64,000 nt of DNA from Treponema sp. GTDB taxonomy: Bacteria; Spirochaetota; Spirochaetia; Treponematales; Treponemataceae. Positions 58,870-64,000 of this stretch are shown here, piece after piece. Position 1 is the stretch's first letter, and the number at the start of each line of letters is the position of its first letter. Under the pieces are notes generated by a model. The model made no database searches. It worked only from the letters and a program-made list of their open reading frames with translations, and was not told the DNA's origin. The stretch covers positions 21,546 through 85,545 of the forward strand of contig JAEEYO010000036.1 in assembly GCA_016288205.1 (NCBI GenBank). The letters run 5' to 3'. Both the position numbers and the translations under genes were made by a program.

Positions 58870-61269
58870 ATGAATTCAGTATTTTTACAAGTTTTTTATG
58901 CAATTTTTTCGGGATTAAGCGAGGCGATGGCAATTTCAAACGAAATTTTGCCCTTCGGATCCCCCTTTTTGGCTCTTTTCTGCATGATTCCACTATACAA
59001 AGCACTATACAACGCAAAGAGTTTCAGGCAGGCTTTTTTGATTTTCTTCGCTCAGACCATCACGGTGCATGTCATCTCCAGTTTCTGGCTCGCAAATTTC
59101 CACGGATTCGCCATTTTCACCCTGGGTGCGAGCGCATTGGGAACAGGAGCTCTGGGCGGATTCACAGGAATGGTCGTCTACATCTTCCCGCGGGCATTGC
59201 AGAGAATGAACGCGCTTGAGATTGACGGAGGAAAAAAATCCTACGTGACAGGGGCAAAAATCCTCTGGTTCTCCTCAACAATCGTGTTCTGGGAGTGGAT
59301 AAAATCAACCGGCTTTCTTGCATATCCCTGGGGAACGCTTTCCATGGCGGCATATAGATGGAAGATTTTCACACAGATTGCGGACATAACCGGTGTGTGG
59401 GGAATCAGCTTCCTTTTCGCGACGGTCTCTGCCCTGATCGGCGAGGGTCTCAATCTTCTTGACAGGCTTCCCCATTCCCAGGATCCCTCGTCTTACGGAC
59501 GCTCATACATTCAGTGCGTTAAATTCGCGGCGGTTCTCTTCATCTGCGCGGGAGTCTACGGAATTTTCAGCCTCGTGCAGGTACGGACCCCGATTAAAAA
59601 ACTGAACGCTGTCATCGTGCAGCAAAACATTGATCCCTGGGAGGGAGGCGACAAGGCTTCCATCGCAGTCTCAAAAGAGCTCACCGAGCAGCAAATCAAC
59701 ATGATGAGGGAGGCGGGACAAGAACCGGATCTGGTGCTCTGGAGCGAGGGGGTTCTCTCAAGGCCGTTCCCGAATTCCATAGAGTTCTACAGGACGGAAT
59801 ATCCTGTGGACGAGACGCTTTCCGAATTCATCTCCAGGATGAACGTTCCCTTCATCATAGGCGGCACTACCCTGGTGGACCGGTACAAAAGACTCTACTC
59901 GAACAGCGCGTTCCTTTTTGACTGCAACGGAGAATACGCGGGCTTTTACTCAAAGATGCACCTGGTTCCCTTCGCCGAGCAGATTCCCTTCGCCCAGAAT
60001 CCGCTGATGAAATGGTTCATGGGAGAGGTGGTCGGAATGAAAGCCACTCTGAACCCCGGAACCCAGGTCGTGTTGTTCAAGATTCCGCTGCGATCCTCAC
60101 GCGAAAGCTCAGCTCCCTTGTGGGAAAACATGAGCCCCTACGCCACCATAGAGCTTGATGCCGAGGGCCGCTCCGACGAAGAAAAATCCCGGCGATACAT
60201 AGAGAATCCCGAGCGGTCAAGAAATTCCATGGTCAGTTTTACGACCCCAATCTGCTTCGAGGACGCATTTTCGGACGTGTGCTCCAAGCTCTACAAATAC
60301 GGAAGCGAGGTCTTCCTGAACATAACCAACGACTCATGGTCAAAGATGGCGAGCTCCGAATATCAGCATTTCATCGCCGCAAGCTACAGGGCCATAGAAT
60401 ACAGGACCACGCTCGTCAGATGCACAAACTCAGGATATTCCGCCGTGGTGGATCCAGAGGGAAAAATTCTCTGCGACATGGACGTGTTCAAGCAGCAGTC
60501 CGTCTCATGCCAGATTCCAATCTATGAAAGAAAATGGACGGTCTATTCGGTTCTGGGAGACTGGTTCGCCTACATGATTTTCTTTTTCATGGGACTGTTT
60601 TTTGTCAAGGAGTGCGCCCAGGCCACGGTACCGGAAAAGGTTCGTAGGATTAGAAGATTTTTCACAAAACTCAGGGAATTCAGAACATGGGTCGCGGCAG
60701 AAATGAAGTCTGATGACGAAACTGATTTGGAAGATCAACCCACTTTGGAAGACCAAACAGATTTGGATGAGACGAAACTCACCCCGGAAGATGAAAGCGA
60801 GCAGGATAAGACGCGGGATGAGGAAATCCACCTGGAAGAACCAAAGTTCACTCAGGATGAAATCAGTGCCGTAAAAGATGAAGATCCGTCTGTTACTAAA
60901 CCAAGAAGAGGAAGAAAACCCAAGGCTTCCACAAGCGCCAGTACAATGGAAGAAAAGAAAGCGGGGACAAAAAAATCAACAGCCGTCGGAAAATCGAAAG
61001 CAAAAGTCTCTGAAAAAAAATCCTCGGCGGGAGGAACAAAACAAACGGAGACAAAAGCTAAACGAGGACGGCCGCCACTGGCAAAACCAACAGAAGTAAA
61101 ACAAAAGAGAGGAAGACCACCGGCAGTAAAATCAGCGGAGACAAAACCGAAGCGGGGAAGACCACCGGCGGTAAAATCAGCGGAGATAAAACAAGCGAAT
61201 ACAAAAAACAAAAGGGGAAGGCCGCCACTGGCAAAATCAAGCGGTGCTAAACCCAAGGAGAAAAAATGA
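58870..61269 (+). CDS. lnt: Apolipoprotein N-acyltransferase with an AT-hook-rich C-terminal tail
   Basis: This 799-residue protein adds the third acyl chain to lipoproteins. Residues 1-215 hold about seven membrane helices. A periplasmic nitrilase-type domain (about 225-545) has the triad Glu293 (LWSEG), Lys362 (SKMHL) and Cys462 (TPICFED), and a last membrane helix lies at about 560-580. Residues 600-799 are an extra cytoplasmic tail, first acidic, then Lys/Pro-rich with five AT-hook cores: RRGRKPK at 679-685 and four KRGRPP copies between about 731 and 790. Usual Lnt proteins end near 510 residues. The stop overlaps bioY by 4 bases. Confidence 0.92.
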   Translation: MNSVFLQVFYAIFSGLSEAMAISNEILPFGSPFLALFCMIPLYKALYNAKSFRQAFLIFFAQTITVHVISSFWLANFHGFAIFTLGASALGTGALGGFTGMVVYIFPRALQRMNALEIDGGKKSYVTGAKILWFSSTIVFWEWIKSTGFLAYPWGTLSMAAYRWKIFTQIADITGVWGISFLFATVSALIGEGLNLLDRLPHSQDPSSYGRSYIQCVKFAAVLFICAGVYGIFSLVQVRTPIKKLNAVIVQQNIDPWEGGDKASIAVSKELTEQQINMMREAGQEPDLVLWSEGVLSRPFPNSIEFYRTEYPVDETLSEFISRMNVPFIIGGTTLVDRYKRLYSNSAFLFDCNGEYAGFYSKMHLVPFAEQIPFAQNPLMKWFMGEVVGMKATLNPGTQVVLFKIPLRSSRESSAPLWENMSPYATIELDAEGRSDEEKSRRYIENPERSRNSMVSFTTPICFEDAFSDVCSKLYKYGSEVFLNITNDSWSKMASSEYQHFIAASYRAIEYRTTLVRCTNSGYSAVVDPEGKILCDMDVFKQQSVSCQIPIYERKWTVYSVLGDWFAYMIFFFMGLFFVKECAQATVPEKVRRIRRFFTKLREFRTWVAAEMKSDDETDLEDQPTLEDQTDLDETKLTPEDESEQDKTRDEEIHLEEPKFTQDEISAVKDEDPSVTKPRRGRKPKASTSASTMEEKKAGTKKSTAVGKSKAKVSEKKSSAGGTKQTETKAKRGRPPLAKPTEVKQKRGRPPAVKSAETKPKRGRPPAVKSAEIKQANTKNKRGRPPLAKSSGAKPKEKK
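61057..61245 (+). repeat. Degenerate coding repeat encoding four KRGRPP (AT-hook) units in lnt
   Basis: Four imperfect DNA repeats encode KRGRPP(L/A)(A)K followed by variable spacers (TEVKQ, TETKP-like). The second and third spacers (AVKSAETKP, AVKSAEIKQ) are nearly identical in DNA, which indicates recent duplication. Confidence 0.85.
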
Positions 61270-61970
61270 AAAACAGGACAAAATCATCTATTGTACGCAC
61301 AACGTTTACGGCACTTTTTGCCGCACTGATCTGTCTTGGATGTGTCATTTCCATAAGGCTGCCCGGAGGAGTTCCCATCACGGTGCAGAATCTTTTCGCA
61401 ATGCTGGCGGCTCTGGTTCTCGGAGGACTTCAGGGAGCTGGTGCCGTAGGCCTTTTCCTCGTGCTCGGAATTCTGGGACTTCCGGTCTTTTCCGGGGCAA
61501 CAGGCGGATGGGCCATTTTCGTGGGACCCACAGGAGGCTTTCTCTGGGGATATTTCCTCGCAGCCGTGGTCGCAGGCCTGATTGCGGGGACTCCCTTTGT
61601 TGAGGAGAAAAAATTCAAGCTCAAAAACTGGCTCAAACTCGCTCTCGCATCCCTTGTCGGATTCGCGTTGATTTACGCACCCGGCATTCCCTGGTTCATT
61701 CACGTCATGGCAGGAAAAGGAAATCCCGTCAACTTCACCAAGGCTCTTGAGTACACGCTGATTCCATTCATTCCCGGCGACCTTCTGAAATTCCTTGTGT
61801 CCGTACCACTTGCGGCCATACTGAGACCCGTAGCGGCACGATACCTCTATCCTGATGACGAGGCGGAGATGGAGGAAATAATCGGAGAGCTTGAAAAAAG
61901 AAAACGTTTTCTGGACAAACTCGGCAAGAAAAAAAGCGGCGGAAAATCTGATTCGGAAAGCGAGAAATGA
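61266..61970 (+). CDS. bioY: BioY-family biotin ECF transporter S component
   Basis: This 234-residue membrane protein has about six helices and the BioY motifs RLPGGVPITVQNLF and GATGGWAIFVGPTGGFLWGY. It binds biotin and works with the ATPase and T component encoded next. The C-terminal 50 residues are a charged extension (EEIIGELEKRKRFLDKLGKK). AGGAG lies just before the ATG, which overlaps the lnt stop. I see no riboswitch or BirA-type operator, so expression probably follows lnt. Confidence 0.93.
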   Translation: MKNRTKSSIVRTTFTALFAALICLGCVISIRLPGGVPITVQNLFAMLAALVLGGLQGAGAVGLFLVLGILGLPVFSGATGGWAIFVGPTGGFLWGYFLAAVVAGLIAGTPFVEEKKFKLKNWLKLALASLVGFALIYAPGIPWFIHVMAGKGNPVNFTKALEYTLIPFIPGDLLKFLVSVPLAAILRPVAARYLYPDDEAEMEEIIGELEKRKRFLDKLGKKKSGGKSDSESEK

Positions 61971-62710
61971 GTTTGGAAAATCCGAAACCGGCGGTTCATC
62001 TTGAGGAAGTTTACAAAATCTTTCTGAACGGCGGAAAGGAAAACAGAACGGTCGCCCTGAACGGAATCTCCATCGACATAGAGACCGGCTCCTTTACTGT
62101 GGTCGGAGGGGCAAACGGCTCCGGTAAAAGCGTGCTCATGGAAATCATTGCGGGGCTAATTGACGCGACCAAAGGAAAGGTGGAGACAGCATCCAGACCG
62201 GGACTCATTTTTCAAGATGCATCCGCGCAGATTTTGGGCGACACTCCCAGGGAAGATGTGGGCGTAGGTCCAGAAAATCTCGGCATGAAAAAAAAGGACG
62301 TCGCTTTAAAAGTGGAGGAGTCACTGAAAAAAGTCTCGCTGATTGAAAAGGCGGATCTCAGTGCAGAATCTCTCTCCGGCGGTGAAAAAAGAAGACTTGC
62401 CGTTGCATCCATACTCGCCATGGACTGCGACATAATGATTTTCGACGAGCCTTATGCGAACCTGGACTATCCGGGAGTGAAAGACGTGAACCGGCTTTTG
62501 AAGGAGCTGCACGAAAACGGAAAGACCATAATTCTTTTGACCCATGAACTTGAAAAATGCCTCGGTATGGCGGATCATTTCATCGTTCTTGCAAAAGGTG
62601 AAAAACTCTTCGACGGGAAACCTGAGGACGCGCTTTCAATGGACATGGAGGAATGGGGCATAAGGAATCCGCTTGTCTCATATAGCGACCTGCGTTCCCT
62701 TGTGTGGTAG
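61967..62710 (+). CDS. ECF transporter ATP-binding protein
   Basis: This 247-residue ABC ATPase has Walker A GGANGSGKS (47-55, Lys54), a signature LSGGEKRRLAV, Walker B IMIFDEP and the switch histidine in LLTHE. It drives the bioY/T-component transporter. Only one ATPase gene is present, so it probably works as a homodimer (BioM-like), unlike EcfA/EcfA' pairs. It overlaps bioY by 4 bases. Confidence 0.92.
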   Translation: MSLENPKPAVHLEEVYKIFLNGGKENRTVALNGISIDIETGSFTVVGGANGSGKSVLMEIIAGLIDATKGKVETASRPGLIFQDASAQILGDTPREDVGVGPENLGMKKKDVALKVEESLKKVSLIEKADLSAESLSGGEKRRLAVASILAMDCDIMIFDEPYANLDYPGVKDVNRLLKELHENGKTIILLTHELEKCLGMADHFIVLAKGEKLFDGKPEDALSMDMEEWGIRNPLVSYSDLRSLVW

Positions 62711-62728
62711 CAGGACGAGGCAGATTTT

Positions 62729-63370
62729 ATGGAAGGAAACAGTTTTTTCAAATACCGTCCCGGCAGCACATTCATGCACAGACTCCCGCCGTGGCTTAAA
62801 ATCATCATGATGCTCGCACTCGCAATGGGAGCGTTCTATTGTCCTTCCCTTCCCGCGCTGATTATCTGGCTCGCACTGATTTTATTCTCCGCAATTTTCC
62901 TGCATTTTTCGCTGAATGAAATTATTTCAGATTTGAGCATCACGTTCATCTACGCCACAATGCTTTACGTTGCAAGCGTCATATCCAATATCTCCGAAGC
63001 CGGATTGATTTCACCCTCCGTCCTGATTCCCAAAATAGGAAATTTTTCGCCTCTTACACCGATGGCTCTCTCGCTCGAAATTAGCTCCGTGTTTTACAGA
63101 ACCACAAGTACCATGTCCTTCAGAAAAGGATTCTCGCAAATTGAAGGAACTCTCAGAAAAGATGGCACACCCCTCTCTGACGCACTCTCGCTGACATTGA
63201 GCTTCATTCCCGGACTCGCAACATTCTGGCACAAGACGGACAATGCATGGAAAGCCCGCATGGGAAAAAACGGATTAAAAAAAATCATGACACTGACACC
63301 CATTCTTTTCAGGATCGGCATGGGCGAGGCATACAAAAAATCCCTCGCTCTCCAAAACCGTGGCAAATGA
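62729..63370 (+). CDS. ECF transporter T component (energy-coupling membrane protein)
   Basis: This 213-residue membrane protein has about four helices and the CbiQ/EcfT family pattern. The coupling helices carry ARG-like motifs that appear modified here (WKARMGKNG, ALQNRGK at the C-terminus). It completes the bioY-ATPase-T transporter. It is shorter than most EcfT proteins (about 260 residues), similar to BioN. Confidence 0.85.
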   Translation: MEGNSFFKYRPGSTFMHRLPPWLKIIMMLALAMGAFYCPSLPALIIWLALILFSAIFLHFSLNEIISDLSITFIYATMLYVASVISNISEAGLISPSVLIPKIGNFSPLTPMALSLEISSVFYRTTSTMSFRKGFSQIEGTLRKDGTPLSDALSLTLSFIPGLATFWHKTDNAWKARMGKNGLKKIMTLTPILFRIGMGEAYKKSLALQNRGK

Positions 63371-63377
63371 TTTCCTG

Positions 63378-63440
63378 TCGCAAGTGCCGCTTGCCGTTCT
63401 TCCCTGCGTATGTCCATCTCACGTAAATTCATTGCCGCAT
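63378..63440 (-). pseudogene. Duplicated fragment of the Rpn/PDDEXK nuclease-family gene
   Basis: About 62 bases closely match 63660-63723 of the neighbouring gene and encode SYAAMNLREMDIRREERQAA on the minus strand. The flanking sequence on both sides does not continue the match, so it is a remnant, not a gene. It lies directly behind the T-component gene. Confidence 0.75.
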
Positions 63441-63460
63441 AGCTTTCCTTGAAACAATTT

Positions 63461-64000
63461 CTACTGGCCTAGTTTTTCCAGTACCTTCGGCAAAGGAGCA
63501 TTGAAATCCTTGGCAGCAACCTCCGGTCTGGCATTATACTTCTGCACGGCAATAACGGCGGCCTCAACAGACTTCTCCATCACTCCCTGTGTTTTGCCCT
63601 CGGCAAGTCCTTGAGTCAAGCCTTGCTTTAAACCCTTGCTGAGACCAATCTGCATTCCTTCCGCAAGTGCCGCCTGCCGCTCTTCCCTGCGTATGTCCAT
63701 CTCGCGTAAATTCATCGCCGCGTACTCCCTCCTGAATCGGTCGTCATCCTTGAGCATCCTAACCCGCTCACTAAGCTTGTTGGAAAAATCATCATCCCTC
63801 GGGTCGTTGGTGTAGACGAATCGCAGAAAATCACGCACCTTCTCGTCCTCCGCCTTCTCATACCCACTTGCATTATAAACCACTTTCGTGATTTTGTCAT
63901 TAAAATTCGCCCTCTTGTCCTCCACGCATCCAGTTACAAAAGTGTAGCTCGGAAGCCCAAGGGGAGTGCCTTGCTCATCGCGGAAAGGATCATTCTTGCA
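63461..64000 (-). CDS. Rpn / PD-(D/E)XK nuclease-family protein, C-terminal part (5' end outside window)
   Basis: About 179 residues are visible; the frame is open to the window edge. Visible features are FRDEQGTPLGLPSYTFVTG, ERVRMLKDDDRFRREYAAMN, and a tail with LSKGLKQGLTQGLAEGKTQG, which is characteristic of the family often annotated as recombination-promoting nuclease or PDDEXK-family transposase. The catalytic Asp/Glu region lies outside the window. Such genes occur in many copies in treponeme genomes. A duplicated fragment lies just downstream. Confidence 0.8.
   Translation of the reverse strand, partial: CKNDPFRDEQGTPLGLPSYTFVTGCVEDKRANFNDKITKVVYNASGYEKAEDEKVRDFLRFVYTNDPRDDDFSNKLSERVRMLKDDDRFRREYAAMNLREMDIRREERQAALAEGMQIGLSKGLKQGLTQGLAEGKTQGVMEKSVEAAVIAVQKYNARPEVAAKDFNAPLPKVLEKLGQ

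Noticed and set aside
61150..61300. Biotin-responsive riboswitch or BirA operator before bioY
   Set aside because: The bioY start lies inside the lnt coding sequence, and I see no BirA-type palindrome or structured leader.
63461..64000. Active transposon at the right edge
   Set aside because: The family is often labelled transposase, but no inverted repeats or second transposition gene are visible and the catalytic region is outside the window.

Overview
The window reads as chromosomal DNA of a host-associated treponeme (phylum Spirochaetota). The evidence is a spirochaete-type periplasmic flagellar operon (flbD-motA-motB-fliL-fliM-fliY-fliO-fliP-fliQ-fliR-flhB-flhA-flhF-flhG, then a membrane protein and a WhiG/FliA sigma factor), a V-type ATPase operon in the spirochaetal order E-DUF2764-A-B-D-I-K, and a FapA-family gene beside the flagellar genes. 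There are no rRNA or tRNA genes, CRISPR arrays or complete insertion sequences, and no gene-free stretch exceeds 300 bases. Species cannot be fixed from this sequence alone.

Layout. 1-6.7 kb: the 3' end of miaA, a cytoplasmic sialate O-acetylesterase-like enzyme, a PilZ-like protein, an acyl-ACP thioesterase and a glycosyltransferase/DUF3943 gene pair. 6.7-12.7 kb: a compact three-gene module behind a consensus promoter. It encodes a YidC-like/alkaline-phosphatase-superfamily fusion, a cytidylyltransferase/PLP-enzyme fusion and a TagF-like polymer transferase. This is the best candidate for an undescribed system, probably building or decorating a phospho-alcohol surface polymer. 12.7-19.9 kb: a glycosyltransferase with a heptamer repeat at its 3' end, a membrane protein, aroB, a cysteine desulfurase, nrdR, a secreted repeat protein and ispG. 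20-27.8 kb: the V-ATPase. 27.8-32 kb: galM, two small conserved proteins and FapA. 32-47 kb: the flagellar operon, all on the minus strand, with a divergent EAL-domain c-di-GMP phosphodiesterase at its head. 49-58.8 kb: recO, an M23 peptidase, recJ, a pyrimidine-nucleoside phosphorylase, an NHL/vWA protein, a TPR protein and a galactokinase-like GHMP kinase. 58.9-63.4 kb: lnt with an AT-hook-rich cytoplasmic tail, coupled to a complete ECF transporter (bioY, ecfA, ecfT). 63.4-64 kb: a partial PD-(D/E)XK (Rpn-type) nuclease-family gene and a duplicated fragment of it.

Working together. Export and stator genes, the switch (FliM, FliY), FlhF/FlhG and the sigma factor form one transcriptional block for motility. 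The EAL protein and the PilZ-like protein suggest c-di-GMP input. The V-ATPase keeps the residues that bind sodium in the Enterococcus rotor subunit, so it may be sodium-coupled. Short tandem repeats (7, 9, 10 and 12 bp) occur at several gene ends. One sits so that a change in copy number would fuse two neighbouring reading frames. Several promoters have the -10 element only 5-9 bases before an ATG that lacks a clear Shine-Dalgarno sequence, which suggests leaderless mRNAs.
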